From Teichococcus wenyumeiae (GTDB taxonomy: Bacteria > Pseudomonadota > Alphaproteobacteria > Acetobacterales > Acetobacteraceae): a stretch of 64,000 nt of DNA. Of this stretch, positions 21,004 to 30,389 are shown one piece after another. The notes below the pieces were generated by a model. That model was not told the DNA's origin, made no database searches, and saw nothing but the letters and a program-made list of their open reading frames with translations. A program made the position numbers and the translations under genes. How positions within the stretch are numbered: the stretch's first letter is position 1; the number at the start of each line of letters is the position of its first letter. The DNA is taken from contig NZ_RFLX01000016.1 in NCBI RefSeq assembly GCF_003696345.1, positions 1-64,000 on the forward strand, given 5' to 3'.

Positions 21004-22008
21004 ATGCCGGCGGTGGCCGCGAAATCGCGCGTGGTGCTGATCGACCGGCCCGGTGGGCCGGAGGTGCTGCGACTGGAGGAACGGCAGGTGGAGGCGCCTC
21101 GCGAGGGCGAGGTGCTGCTGCGCCACACAGCTATCGGCGTGAACTTCATCGACATCCAGCACTGCTCCGGCCGCTATCCGCTGCCTTCCTACCCGGCCAC
21201 TCTGGGGATCGAAGCGGCGGGTGTGGTGCTGGACGTCGGCGCCGGAGTGCAGGGCGTGCGGCCAGGGCAGCGGGTGGTTTATTCCTTTCCGCCCGTGGGT
21301 TCCTATGCCGATCTTCGTGTGGTGGGGGCCGAACACCTGGTGCCCATCCCGGATCGCGTGCCTGACGATCTGGCAGCCGCCGGCTTCAACAAGGGGCTGA
21401 CCGCGCATTACCTGCTGCACACCACCTATCCGGTGCAGCCGGGCGAGACGATCGTGGTGCATGCGGCGGCGGGCGGCGTAGGCTCATTGCTGTGCCAATG
21501 GGCCTCCGCGCGCGGGGCAACGGTCATCGGCGTGGTCGGCAGCGAGGAGAAGGTGGCCACCGCGGCGTCGAATGGCTGCCGGCATGTGGTGGTGAATCCG
21601 CGTGAGGATCTGCCAGCTCGGGTGCGCGCCCTGACGGGCGGCGAGGGCGTGCCCGTGGTCTATGACTCTGTGGGCCGTGATACCTTCGAGGCATCGCTGC
21701 TGTGCCTGCGGCCGCGCGGCACATTGGTGAGTTTCGGCACCGCCTCTGGCCCGATTCCGCCTTTCGATCTGTTCCGGCTGAACACCCTGGGGTCGCTCTA
21801 CGTCACCAGCCCGGCCTATGTCACGCATACGGCGGCGCGGCCAGAACTGCTGCGAAGAGCAGGCGATTTCTTCAAGGCATTGTCTGAGGGCGAGCTGCGC
21901 GTGGCGCTCGGCCGTGTCTATGACTTGGCTGATGCGGCCGCCGCGCATCAGGACCTGCAGGCGCGCCGCACCACCGGCGCCAGCATTCTGCGCCCGGCTG
22001 CCAGTTGA
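21004..22008 (+). CDS. Zinc-free quinone oxidoreductase (MDR family)
   Basis: NADPH-dependent medium-chain reductase of 334 residues, like quinone oxidoreductase/crotonyl-type enoyl reductases. The N-terminal GroES-like part contains GVNFIDIQHCSGRYPLP; the nucleotide-binding part contains HAAAGGVGSLLCQWA. The structural-zinc cysteines of alcohol dehydrogenases are absent. It starts 1 bp after the binding-protein stop with a poor Shine-Dalgarno, so it is likely read as the last gene of that operon. Confidence 0.88.
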   Translation: MPAVAAKSRVVLIDRPGGPEVLRLEERQVEAPREGEVLLRHTAIGVNFIDIQHCSGRYPLPSYPATLGIEAAGVVLDVGAGVQGVRPGQRVVYSFPPVGSYADLRVVGAEHLVPIPDRVPDDLAAAGFNKGLTAHYLLHTTYPVQPGETIVVHAAAGGVGSLLCQWASARGATVIGVVGSEEKVATAASNGCRHVVVNPREDLPARVRALTGGEGVPVVYDSVGRDTFEASLLCLRPRGTLVSFGTASGPIPPFDLFRLNTLGSLYVTSPAYVTHTAARPELLRRAGDFFKALSEGELRVALGRVYDLADAAAAHQDLQARRTTGASILRPAAS

Positions 22009-22038
22009 GACGACATCCGGCCAGACGTCGCAACAGCC

Positions 22039-22068
22039 TTGCGTGACGCGCGGATAAGGCATTTTATA
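22039..22068 (+). promoter_or_regulatory. Putative promoter with GGCATTTTATA motif
   Basis: In the 91-bp gap before the second importer operon, TTGCGT (22039-22044) could be a -35 and TTTATA (22063-22068) a -10, spaced 18 bases. The -10 is embedded in AAGGCATTTTATA. A near-identical block (14 of 15 bases) occurs at 31265-31279 before the other importer/thiolase operon. This is a candidate shared operator. Confidence 0.4.
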
Positions 22069-22099
22069 AGATGTAAGAAATAAGGGGAGGACCGGTCAG

Positions 22100-24166
22100 G
22101 TGTCAGCCACACTGTCCGCGCTCAACGAGGTGCCGGGCTGCCCCCCGGATGCCCTGGCTGCGCCCATCCTGGCGGTGGAGGACCTCGCCGTCGAGTTCGA
22201 TACGGCGGCCGGCACGGTGCGCGCGGTGGATGGCGTCAGCTGGTCGGTGCGCGCGGGTGAGACGCTGGGCCTGGTGGGTGAATCCGGCTGCGGCAAATCC
22301 GTTAGTGCCCTGTCTGTCATGCGGTTGCTGGCCAAGCCGGCCGGGCGCATTGTCGGCGGCCGGGTGATGTTCGGCGGCCAGAACCTGCTGCGCCTGCCCG
22401 AGGGTGAGATGCGGGCCCTGCGCGGCCGCGACATCTCCATGATCTTCCAGGAACCGATGACCAGCCTGAACCCGGTCATGACGGTGGGCGCGCAGCTGGC
22501 CGAGCCATTGCGCATCCATCTCGGCATGACCGAGGCGCAGGCACGCGCCCGCTCCATCGAACTGCTGGGCATGGTCGGCATCCCGGATGGCGCGCGGCGG
22601 CTGGCGCAGTATCCGCACCAGTTCTCCGGCGGCATGCGGCAGCGCGTCATGATCGCCATCGGGCTGGCCTGCGAGCCGAAGGTCATCATTGCGGACGAAC
22701 CCACCACGGCGCTCGATGTCACCATCCAGGCCCAGATCCTGGAGCTGATGAAGGACCTGTCGCGCCGGCTGGGCATCACGCTGGTGCTGATCACCCACAA
22801 TCTCGGCATCGTCGCGCGCTATGCGGACCGCCTGGCGGTCATGTACGCTGGCCGGGTGGTCGAGGAGGGACCGGCCGCGGAGGTCTTCGCCGCGCCCAGG
22901 CACCCTTACACCATCGGTCTGCTGCGCTCGGTGCCGCGGCTGGACCGGCCCCGGGATGGCGCGCTGGAGACCATCGAGGGGCTGCCGCCCAACCTTCTGC
23001 GCCCCCCCGCCGGCTGCCGCTTCGCGCCACGTTGCGCCGCACGCCTTCCGGTCTGCGAGAAGGACCCTCCTCTGCGCGGCATGGGGGCGGAGCGCCGTGC
23101 CGCCTGCCATCGTGCGGAAGACATGCCGGCCGCCATGCCGGAGCTTAGAGCGCCGGCAGCCGCCTTGGCGAGCGGCCCCACAGCAGAGGCATCCGCTGGC
23201 GGCCCATTGCTGGAGGTGCGCGGCCTCAGCAAGCATTTCGGCATGCCGGCGCGGGGATTCTTCCGCGATGGTCCGGTTGTCCGCGCAGTGGAGGATGTGT
23301 CCTTCACCATCAGCCGGGGGGAAACTCTGGGGCTGGTTGGGGAATCAGGCTGCGGCAAGACCACGGTGGGCCGCCTGGTGCTGCGGCTGGACCAGCCGAG
23401 CAAGGGCGAGATCCTTTTCGGCGGCGGCAATATCGCCACGGCCACCGAGCCCGAGATGCGTGCGCTGCGGACGCGCATGCAGGTGATCTTCCAGGACCCC
23501 TACAGTTCCCTGAACCCGCGCATGACGGTGGGCGATACCATCAGTGAGCCGCTGCTCCACCGGCTGGGCATGCGGCGGACGGAGGCGCGGGAGCGGACGG
23601 CGGCGCTGTTGCGGCAGGTCGGCCTGCCGGCGGAGATGGGGCAACGCTACCCGCATCAGATGTCCGGCGGCCAGCGCCAGCGTGTCGGCATCGCGCGGGC
23701 TTTGGCCATGGAGCCGGAGTTCATCGTCTGCGATGAGGCGGTCTCCGCGCTGGACGTGTCGGTGCAGGGCCAGATCATCAACCTGCTTGCGGAACTGCAG
23801 GCCGAGTTGGGCCTCTCCTATCTCTTCATCGCCCATGATCTGGCTGTGGTGCGCCATCTCTCGCACCGCGTCGTCGTCATGTATCTCGGCCGGGTCATGG
23901 AAGTGGCGGATCGCGATACGCTCTATGCCGCGCCGCTGCATCCCTATACCCGCGCTTTGCTCGACGCAGCCCCGGTGCCGGACCCGGATGTGGAGCGGAA
24001 GCGGCCGCCCCGCACCCTGGGCGGCGAATTGCCTTCGCCCCTGGCGCCGCCATCCGGCTGCGTCTTCCGCACGCGCTGCCCCATGGCCATCCCCGACTGC
24101 GCTGCCGTCGTGCCGCCGCTGCAGGAGGCCCGGGCGGGCCACCTGGCGGCCTGTATCCGGGTCTAA
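22100..24166 (+). CDS. Fused double ATPase of a peptide-type importer (DppD-DppF)
   Basis: One 688-residue protein carrying both ATPases that are separate genes in the other two importers of this window. The first half (about 1-345) has [28 protein letters not shown] and ADEPTTALD. The second half (about 375-688) has [34 protein letters not shown] and CDEAVSALD (Pro to Ala beside the catalytic Glu). Each half has its own C-terminal cysteine cluster. The start is GTG 22100 after aaggggagga. It leads an operon of permeases, binding protein, thiolase-like and DUF35 proteins. Confidence 0.92.
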   Translation: MSATLSALNEVPGCPPDALAAPILAVEDLAVEFDTAAGTVRAVDGVSWSVRAGETLGLVGESGCGKSVSALSVMRLLAKPAGRIVGGRVMFGGQNLLRLPEGEMRALRGRDISMIFQEPMTSLNPVMTVGAQLAEPLRIHLGMTEAQARARSIELLGMVGIPDGARRLAQYPHQFSGGMRQRVMIAIGLACEPKVIIADEPTTALDVTIQAQILELMKDLSRRLGITLVLITHNLGIVARYADRLAVMYAGRVVEEGPAAEVFAAPRHPYTIGLLRSVPRLDRPRDGALETIEGLPPNLLRPPAGCRFAPRCAARLPVCEKDPPLRGMGAERRAACHRAEDMPAAMPELRAPAAALASGPTAEASAGGPLLEVRGLSKHFGMPARGFFRDGPVVRAVEDVSFTISRGETLGLVGESGCGKTTVGRLVLRLDQPSKGEILFGGGNIATATEPEMRALRTRMQVIFQDPYSSLNPRMTVGDTISEPLLHRLGMRRTEARERTAALLRQVGLPAEMGQRYPHQMSGGQRQRVGIARALAMEPEFIVCDEAVSALDVSVQGQIINLLAELQAELGLSYLFIAHDLAVVRHLSHRVVVMYLGRVMEVADRDTLYAAPLHPYTRALLDAAPVPDPDVERKRPPRTLGGELPSPLAPPSGCVFRTRCPMAIPDCAAVVPPLQEARAGHLAACIRV

Positions 24167-24180
24167 GAAGGAGGAAGGAC

Positions 24181-25134
24181 ATGCTTCGCTATGCCGCCCG
24201 CCGGATCGCGCTGATGGTGCCCACACTCCTGGGCGTCGCGCTGCTGACCTTCTTCATGCTGCGCGTGGTGCCCGGCGACATCGTCGAGGTGAAGCTGCGC
24301 AGCGATGGCGCGCAGGTGACGCAGGAGATGATCGACAGCGAGCGCGCCCGGCTGGGGCTCGACCGGCCACTGGTGGTGCAGTTCGGCGACTGGATGCGCG
24401 GGCTGGTGACGCTCGATCTCGGCACATCGATGTGGACCGGGCGCCCCGTGGCGCAGGAGATCGGCATCCGCCTGGGGCTGACCATGCAGGTGGCTTTCAT
24501 GGCGGCGGTGATCGCCGTGCTGATCGCCGTGCCACTCGGAACCATCTCCGCCCTCTGGCGAGACACCTGGCTGGACTATGCGGTGCGGATCTTCACCATG
24601 GCGGGGCTGGCGGTGCCCTCCTTCTGGCTGGGCATGCTGGTCATCCTCGGGCTGCTGAGCGTGTTCCATTGGTCGCCCCCGGTGACCTACACGCCCTTCT
24701 GGCGCTCACCCCTGGAGAATATCTCCCAACTGATCTGGCCTGCCCTGGCGGTCGGCTACCGCTACGCCGCCGTGGTGGCGCGCATGGTGCGTTCCTCCGT
24801 CATCGAGGTGATGAGGGAAGACTATATCCGTACCGCCAGGGCCAAGGGCGTGTTCGAGCGGTTGGTCGTGGCGCGGCATGCCATGCGCAATGCGATGCTG
24901 CCCGCCATCACCGTGGTGGGGCTTGAATTCGCCTTCCTGATCGGCGGCCTGGTGGTCACGGAACAGGTCTTCAACCTGAACGGCATCGGCCGCCTCTTCG
25001 TGGAAGCCGTCTCGCGCAGCGACTTCGTTCTGGTGCAGGCGCTGGTGATGCTGCTGGCGGTGGTTTTCGTCACCATGAACCTGCTGATCGACATGCTCTA
25101 CGGCGTGCTCGACCCCCGCGTGCGGCACGGCTGA
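24181..25134 (+). CDS. Peptide-type ABC importer permease (DppB-like)
   Basis: Permease of 317 residues, start 14 bp after the fused ATPase with a good Shine-Dalgarno (aaggagga). The typical N-terminus is MLRYAARRIALMVPTLLGV, followed by LGLDRPLVVQFGDWM. The EAA loop reads EDYIRTARAKGVFERLVVARHAMRN. The protein ends MLYGVLDPRVRHG. It belongs to the same importer as the next two genes. Confidence 0.93.
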   Translation: MLRYAARRIALMVPTLLGVALLTFFMLRVVPGDIVEVKLRSDGAQVTQEMIDSERARLGLDRPLVVQFGDWMRGLVTLDLGTSMWTGRPVAQEIGIRLGLTMQVAFMAAVIAVLIAVPLGTISALWRDTWLDYAVRIFTMAGLAVPSFWLGMLVILGLLSVFHWSPPVTYTPFWRSPLENISQLIWPALAVGYRYAAVVARMVRSSVIEVMREDYIRTARAKGVFERLVVARHAMRNAMLPAITVVGLEFAFLIGGLVVTEQVFNLNGIGRLFVEAVSRSDFVLVQALVMLLAVVFVTMNLLIDMLYGVLDPRVRHG

Positions 25135-25147
25135 GGGAGCTGGAGCA

Positions 25148-26053
25148 ATGAGCACATCCATGGAGGCCGGCATCTCGCGAGCGGTGCAGAGCCGGCACCG
25201 GGAGCGGGGACTGGTCCTGCGTTTCATCGCAGCCCAGCCATTGGGCGCGGCGGGGTTGCTGGTCATCCTGCTGATGGCGGCGGCGGCGATCTTCGCTGAC
25301 CTTCTCGCCCCTTATGATCCGGAAGCGATCGACTTCGCCTCGATGCTGGCGCCGCCGTCGGCGGAGCACTTCCTGGGGACGGATGCCTTCGGGCGAGATA
25401 TCCTGACTCGCCTGCTCTATGGCGCGCGCACGGCGCTGAGCATCGGCTTCCTATCCTCCTTCCTGGGCTGCACGGCAGGCGGCCTGCTCGGCGTTGCCTC
25501 CGCCTATTTCGGCGGGCGGGTGGACCTGCTGCTGCAGCGCCTGGTGGACATCGTGCTGTGCTTTCCCATCATCGTCCTGGCCCTGGTGATGGTCGCCGTG
25601 GTCGGGCACCGGCCGCTGCTGGGCATCGACCTCAACCTAGTCGCGGCCATCGCCATCCCCATCGTGCCGCGCGCGGCACGGGTGGTGCGGGCGGCGGCAC
25701 TTAGCGTTCGCGCCATGCCCTATATCGATGCGGCCCGCGCCGGCGGTTACGGCCATGTCCATATCATTTTGCGGCACATGGCACCCAATGTCGCCGCGCC
25801 CTACCTGATCCTGCTGACCGCCTATATCGCCCAGGCCATCCTGCTGGAGGCATCGCTCTCCTTCCTCGGCCTCGGTGTGGTGGAGCCAAAGCCGGCCTGG
25901 GGGCTGATGCTGGCCGGAGATTCCTCGAACTTCTACCAGGAAGCGCCTTGGATGATCCTGTTCCCTGGCTTGGCGATCTCCCTGGCGGTCTTCGCCTTCA
26001 ATCTCTTCGGCGATGCGCTGCGCGACTGGCTCGACCCGAAATTCCGGACATGA
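25148..26053 (+). CDS. Peptide-type ABC importer permease (DppC-like)
   Basis: Permease of 301 residues. LGTDAFGRDILTRLLYGAR is the diagnostic DppC motif. The ATPase-contact loop is PYIDAARAGGYGHVHIILRHMAPN, and the C-terminus FNLFGDALRDWLDPKF is standard. It follows the DppB-like permease by 13 bp and completes the membrane part of this importer. Confidence 0.93.
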   Translation: MSTSMEAGISRAVQSRHRERGLVLRFIAAQPLGAAGLLVILLMAAAAIFADLLAPYDPEAIDFASMLAPPSAEHFLGTDAFGRDILTRLLYGARTALSIGFLSSFLGCTAGGLLGVASAYFGGRVDLLLQRLVDIVLCFPIIVLALVMVAVVGHRPLLGIDLNLVAAIAIPIVPRAARVVRAAALSVRAMPYIDAARAGGYGHVHIILRHMAPNVAAPYLILLTAYIAQAILLEASLSFLGLGVVEPKPAWGLMLAGDSSNFYQEAPWMILFPGLAISLAVFAFNLFGDALRDWLDPKFRT

Positions 26054-26095
26054 GCCGGCGTGGCCTTGCTGCAACAAGAACGGGAGGACACAGAC

Positions 26096-27712
26096 ATGAC
26101 ACAGGAACCACGCGGCAGGCCACTCAGCCGGCGCGCCGCACTGGCGCTACCGGCGCTGGTGCTGCCCGCCCTGGGCCGGACCAGCCCAGCTCTGGCGCAA
26201 CAAGGCGAGTCCCCGCGCCGCGGCGGCATCCTGACCTTCGCCGTGGCGGCGGAGCCGCCGACCTATGACCTGCATGCGACCGGCACCTTCGCCGTCATGC
26301 ACCGCGTGGCGCCGCATTACTCGACCCTGCTGCGCTACGAGCCCGGCAATTATCCCAATATCGTCGGCGATGTCGCGCAAAACTGGACCGTTGCCGAAGA
26401 CCGGCTGACCTATACCTTCAAGCTCCATCCCAACATCAAGTTCCATGACGGCACCGCGCTGACCTCGGAGGATGTCAAGGCGAGCTACGACCGGATGCGG
26501 GCACCGCCGGAGGGCGTCGTCTCCAACCGGCAGCCATCCTTCGCGCAGATCGCTACGATCGAGACGCCTGACCCGCTGACGGTGGCTTTCCGGATGAAGG
26601 AGGTCGATGCCTCCATCATGGATACCTTCGCCTCGCCCTGGAACTCGATCTTCAGTGCTGCTCGCCTGCGTGCCGACCCAAACTTCCCGGCGCGCAACAT
26701 CATGGGTAGCGGGCCTTTCCGCTTTGTCGAGCACGTCGCTGGTTCCCACTGGGTCGGCGAGCGCTTCGACGGCTATTTCCGCGAAGGGAAGCCCTATCTC
26801 GATGGCTATCGCGCCATCACCATGTCACCGGCCGCGATGGTGAACGCTCTTTCTGGCCGCCAGATCATGGCCGAATTTCGCGGCTTCACGCCCAATGAGC
26901 GGGACCGGATCGTTCGCGCCCTGGGGCAGGATGCCCGTGTGCAGGAATCCAGCTGGATGCTGCACATGATCCTGACCTTCAATTGCGAGCGAAAGCCCTT
27001 CAACGACCCAAGGGTGCGGCGCGCGTTGTCCCTGGCGATCGACCGCTGGGGCGGATCGCAGTCGCTGTCCAAGATCTCGCAGCTTGGCCAAGTCGGTGGA
27101 CTGGTCCGGCCGGGTAGCGAGTGGTCCGCCACACCCAAGGAGATGGAGCAGTGGCCTGGCTACGGCCGCGACATGGCGGCCAACCGCGCCGAGGCCAAGC
27201 GGCTGCTGAAGGAAGCGGGGGCGGAGAACCTCAGCTTCACGCTGATGGACCGCAATCACCAGCCCTATGTCACCGCCGGCATCTTCATGATCGACCAGTG
27301 GCGGCAGATCGGCGTGAAGGCCGAGCACCAGCAGGTGGAATTGTCGGCCTGGTACGCGGCACAGAACAGCGGCAATTTCGAAGCCTTCGTGGATTCCTTC
27401 ACCCAGTTCAGCGATGACCCGACAAATGTGCTGGTGAAGTACATCTCCTATGACCGCGCCGAGGTGGCAGTGGCGCGTGCCACCGACCGGGAGCTGGACA
27501 GGCTCTTCGATGAGCAGGCCAGGACCATCGATGGCGAACAGCGCAAGAAGCTGGTGCGGCAGTTCGAGGCGCGGGCGCTGGATCAAGCCTATGCCGTACC
27601 CATCCTCTGGTGGCAGCGCATCGTGGTGATGAACCAGCAGGTTCGCGGGTGGTCGATGGCACCGACGCACATGATTTACCAGGACCTCGGCGACGTCTGG
27701 ATCGCGGCGTGA
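26096..27712 (+). CDS. Peptide-type ABC importer solute-binding protein (SBP_bac_5)
   Basis: Periplasmic binding protein, 538 residues. The N-terminus has a twin-arginine-like LSRRAALALPALVLPAL followed by SPALAQ, consistent with export. Mature landmarks are NWTVAEDRLTYTFKLHPNIKF and FNDPRVRRALSLAIDRWGG. The ATG at 26096 is preferred over a GTG at 26060 because of the gggaggac Shine-Dalgarno and the signal peptide. The ligand is unknown. Confidence 0.91.
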   Translation: MTQEPRGRPLSRRAALALPALVLPALGRTSPALAQQGESPRRGGILTFAVAAEPPTYDLHATGTFAVMHRVAPHYSTLLRYEPGNYPNIVGDVAQNWTVAEDRLTYTFKLHPNIKFHDGTALTSEDVKASYDRMRAPPEGVVSNRQPSFAQIATIETPDPLTVAFRMKEVDASIMDTFASPWNSIFSAARLRADPNFPARNIMGSGPFRFVEHVAGSHWVGERFDGYFREGKPYLDGYRAITMSPAAMVNALSGRQIMAEFRGFTPNERDRIVRALGQDARVQESSWMLHMILTFNCERKPFNDPRVRRALSLAIDRWGGSQSLSKISQLGQVGGLVRPGSEWSATPKEMEQWPGYGRDMAANRAEAKRLLKEAGAENLSFTLMDRNHQPYVTAGIFMIDQWRQIGVKAEHQQVELSAWYAAQNSGNFEAFVDSFTQFSDDPTNVLVKYISYDRAEVAVARATDRELDRLFDEQARTIDGEQRKKLVRQFEARALDQAYAVPILWWQRIVVMNQQVRGWSMAPTHMIYQDLGDVWIAA

Positions 27713-27743
27713 AGAGAGCCTGGACACAAGGAGCGACACGCGC

Positions 27744-28919
27744 ATGAGCATGCAGGAGGGAGCGCCGCGCATGCGGCGTGCCGCCGCCGTGGTGGGCATC
27801 GGCCATACGGATTGGGTGGGAGACTGGAAGCGAGCGCGCGCGGGTGAGAAGCCTGCGGATTGCTACGGTTATGCCATGCGCGCCTTCTCGGCCGCGCTGA
27901 ATGACTCCGGCCTGAAGCGTGAGGAGGTGAACGGGCTGATTGCGGGCCCCACCACCGCCTATGAGCGGCTGGGGGAAGTGCTCGGCATCAACCCCCGCTG
28001 GGGCGGCCAGGCGGATGCCGTCCTGTCGGTGACGCAGGCTTGCATGGCCATCGAGGCCGGCCTCGCGGATGTGGTGGCGATCGTCTACGGTAACGACCAG
28101 CGCACGGCCGGCACGCAGTACGGCGGACCGCAGGCCATGGGCGGCGATGCCTTCCTGTCCTATGTCTACCACTCGCCCTGGGGGCTCACCTCGCAGGGTG
28201 CGCTCTATGCCTTGACCTTTCAGGCATACAAGCAGGCACGTGGTTTCACAGAGGCCGAGTTGGGAGAGGTCGCGGTCGCGCAGCGCGGCTGGTCCTCGAT
28301 GAACCCCAACGCGATCATGCGCAAGCGCATCACGCTGGAAGACTATATGGCATCGAACTATGTATGCGAGCCGCTGCATCTGTTCGACTACTGCCTGATC
28401 AACGATGGCGGCGTGGCGATGATCATCGCGGAGGCCGAGCGCGCCAAGCGCATGTGCGAGCGCCCGGTCTTCATCGAGGCGGTGGGACGCTCAGACCTGA
28501 ACCGTGGCGCTACGGCGCTGGAGCCCCGCATCACCGAATTCTATCTCCCGGCACAGCAGCAGGCCGCCGCACGCTCCTACGAGGTTGCTGGGGTGGGGCC
28601 GGAGGACATGGATGTGTTCCAGGTCTACGACAGCTTCTCGGTGCACGTTCCCCTCGCCCTGGAAGGTTATGGCTATTGCGCCGTCGGCGAGGCCGGAAAA
28701 TTTCTGCGGGAGCAGCGGATTGGCCCCGGGGGCAAGCTGCCAACGAATACCGGCGGCGGCCATCTCTCAGAAACCTACATGCAGGGCTGGGCGCACCAGA
28801 TCGAATGCGTCCGGCAGCTGCGCGGCGAATGTGGCGAGAGGCAGGTGCCAGACTGCCGCCATGTTCATTATACCTCCGATGTGGCTGGCAAGGCCGTGTC
28901 GTTGATCTACGGCCGGTGA
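27744..28919 (+). CDS. Thiolase-like protein (SCP2/Ltp2 type), Cys retained
   Basis: Thiolase-fold protein, 391 residues, of the lipid-transfer/acetyl-CoA acetyltransferase group that partners DUF35 proteins. N-terminal motif AAAVVGIGHTDWVG. The position of the classical nucleophile keeps a cysteine (Cys100 in VTQACMAIEAGLADV). The C-terminal active-site loop reads PTNTGGGHLSETYMQGW. Family members either condense acyl-CoA units or, like steroid-side-chain Ltp2, catalyse retro-aldol cleavage with a DUF35 partner. The DUF35 gene follows 8 bp downstream. Confidence 0.87.
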   Translation: MSMQEGAPRMRRAAAVVGIGHTDWVGDWKRARAGEKPADCYGYAMRAFSAALNDSGLKREEVNGLIAGPTTAYERLGEVLGINPRWGGQADAVLSVTQACMAIEAGLADVVAIVYGNDQRTAGTQYGGPQAMGGDAFLSYVYHSPWGLTSQGALYALTFQAYKQARGFTEAELGEVAVAQRGWSSMNPNAIMRKRITLEDYMASNYVCEPLHLFDYCLINDGGVAMIIAEAERAKRMCERPVFIEAVGRSDLNRGATALEPRITEFYLPAQQQAAARSYEVAGVGPEDMDVFQVYDSFSVHVPLALEGYGYCAVGEAGKFLREQRIGPGGKLPTNTGGGHLSETYMQGWAHQIECVRQLRGECGERQVPDCRHVHYTSDVAGKAVSLIYGR

Positions 28920-28927
28920 GGGACGCC

Positions 28928-29338
28928 ATGGGAAGCGACGTCGCGCAGACGCCGAGCCCCGTCCAGGGACTCTACGACGGGCCGATGTGGGAGGGCATTC
29001 GTGCCCGTGCCATGTGCTTGCAGCGCTGTTGCAGTTGCGGCACCTGGCAATATCCACCTGGGCCCGGATGCCATGCCTGCCTGTCGGAGGATCTCGAATG
29101 GTCGCCTGTCTCGGGTGACGGAACCATCCTCTCCTGGGCCATATTTCACCGGCAGTATCTGCAGGCCTATCCGGCACCTTACAACGTGATCGCCGTCAGG
29201 CTGGCCGAAGGGCCAGTGATGATCAGCAACCTTGAAGGTGAGCAGCCAGACGGAAACTGGATCGGATGCCATGTGCGGCTGATCTATGCGGAAATGCCGG
29301 ACGGCGCCGTGCTGCCGCGCTTCGCGCTGACTGACTAA
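28928..29338 (+). CDS. DUF35 zinc-ribbon/OB-fold protein, thiolase partner
   Basis: 136 residues. A rubredoxin-like zinc ribbon is formed by CCSCGTW and CHACL (about 36-57), followed by an OB-fold. Such proteins bind thiolase-like partners and acyl-CoA; in steroid degradation a DUF35 domain completes the aldolase. Its place directly behind the thiolase-like gene supports a heteromer. Paralogous to the protein at 32588. Confidence 0.88.
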   Translation: MGSDVAQTPSPVQGLYDGPMWEGIRARAMCLQRCCSCGTWQYPPGPGCHACLSEDLEWSPVSGDGTILSWAIFHRQYLQAYPAPYNVIAVRLAEGPVMISNLEGEQPDGNWIGCHVRLIYAEMPDGAVLPRFALTD

Positions 29339-29352
29339 GGGACCGAGCTACT

Positions 29353-29368
29353 GCCGCCATATGGCGGC
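29353..29368. promoter_or_regulatory. Perfect 16-bp palindrome GCCGCCATATGGCGGC
   Basis: Uninterrupted palindrome between the DUF35 stop (29338) and the Bug-type gene start (29397). It could be an operator or a hairpin in the intergenic RNA. It contains an in-frame ATG (29361) that could extend the next gene, but no Shine-Dalgarno supports that start. Confidence 0.4.
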
Positions 29369-29396
29369 TTCATTCCTGGCGAGAGATGGAAGCACC

Positions 29397-30377
29397 ATGA
29401 TGCTCCTGCGGCGAAGGAATCTGGCCTTCTTGCCCCCCGCACCGGCCAGCGACGCCTCCCGGGCCGTCGCTCAGCCGGCGGAGCGCAATGCCAGATCCTT
29501 GCGTATTCTGGTTGGCTTTCCGCCGGGAGGTACGTCGGACAGCCTGGCGCGCGTGATCGCAACCGCCATCACCACCGATCTCGGGAGGCCGGTGATCGTC
29601 GAGAACAAGCCCGGCGCGAACGGCAACCTGGCGGCGGCGGAGGGCGCCCGAGCCCCTGCTGACGGCCTGACGCTCTATGTCGGCTCCTTCAACAACCCGG
29701 TGAATCACGCGGCGCAGCGTGAGTTGCCTTTCGACTTCATGCGGGACTTCGCGCCGGTTGCCCTGATCGCCACGGTGCCTAATGTCCTGATCGTGAACAA
29801 GCAGGTGCCAGCGCAGGATGTGCGGCAACTGATCTCTCTCGCGAAGCGATCACCGGGCAGGATGACCTTCGCATCAGCCGGCGCCGGGTCGTCGCTGCAC
29901 ATGGCCGGGGAACTGTTCAAGCACGCAGGCGGCCTGGACATGGTGCATGTTCCGTATAAAGGAAGTGCGCCGGCGCTGGCCGATCTGATGGGAGGCCATG
30001 TGGACATGATCTTCGACAACCTGCCCTCCGCCACGCCGCTCATCCAGGCGGGGGAGGTAAGGGCGCTTGCCGTCACCGGTGCCAGCCGCGCTCCCTCTTT
30101 CCCGGAACTGCCGACGATTGCCGAGGCGGCGCTGCCCGGCTTCGATGTGACCTCCTTCTTTGCCTTCTTCGCACCGGCCAGCACGCCGCCCGCCATGATC
30201 CGACAGATCAACGCCGCCACCAATGCCGTGCTGGCGAAGCCGGAGATCCGCGCCACTCTGGCGGGGCTTGGCGCGGAGCCGGCACCAGGGGCGCCAGAGG
30301 ATCTGCGGGCGCTCACCGAGCGTGAGGTGAAGAAGTGGCGCGAGGTCATTCAGAAGGCGCAGATCCAACTCGAGTAA
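29397..30377 (+). CDS. Bug-type tricarboxylate-transporter binding protein
   Basis: TctC/Bug family extracytoplasmic binding protein, 326 residues. Landmarks are ILVGFPPGGTSDSLARVIA, VENKPGANGN, VPYKGSAPALADLMGGHVDM and LPTIAEAALPGFDV. No TctA/TctB membrane genes are near, as is common for these expanded orphan families. Oddity: the N-terminus (MMLLRRRNLAFLPPAPASDAS) has a very weak hydrophobic core, so the signal peptide may be damaged by a small indel. The start at 29397 is uncertain; 29361 and 29400 are alternatives. Confidence 0.88.
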   Translation: MMLLRRRNLAFLPPAPASDASRAVAQPAERNARSLRILVGFPPGGTSDSLARVIATAITTDLGRPVIVENKPGANGNLAAAEGARAPADGLTLYVGSFNNPVNHAAQRELPFDFMRDFAPVALIATVPNVLIVNKQVPAQDVRQLISLAKRSPGRMTFASAGAGSSLHMAGELFKHAGGLDMVHVPYKGSAPALADLMGGHVDMIFDNLPSATPLIQAGEVRALAVTGASRAPSFPELPTIAEAALPGFDVTSFFAFFAPASTPPAMIRQINAATNAVLAKPEIRATLAGLGAEPAPGAPEDLRALTEREVKKWREVIQKAQIQLE

Positions 30378-30389
30378 TCGCCGTACCGA

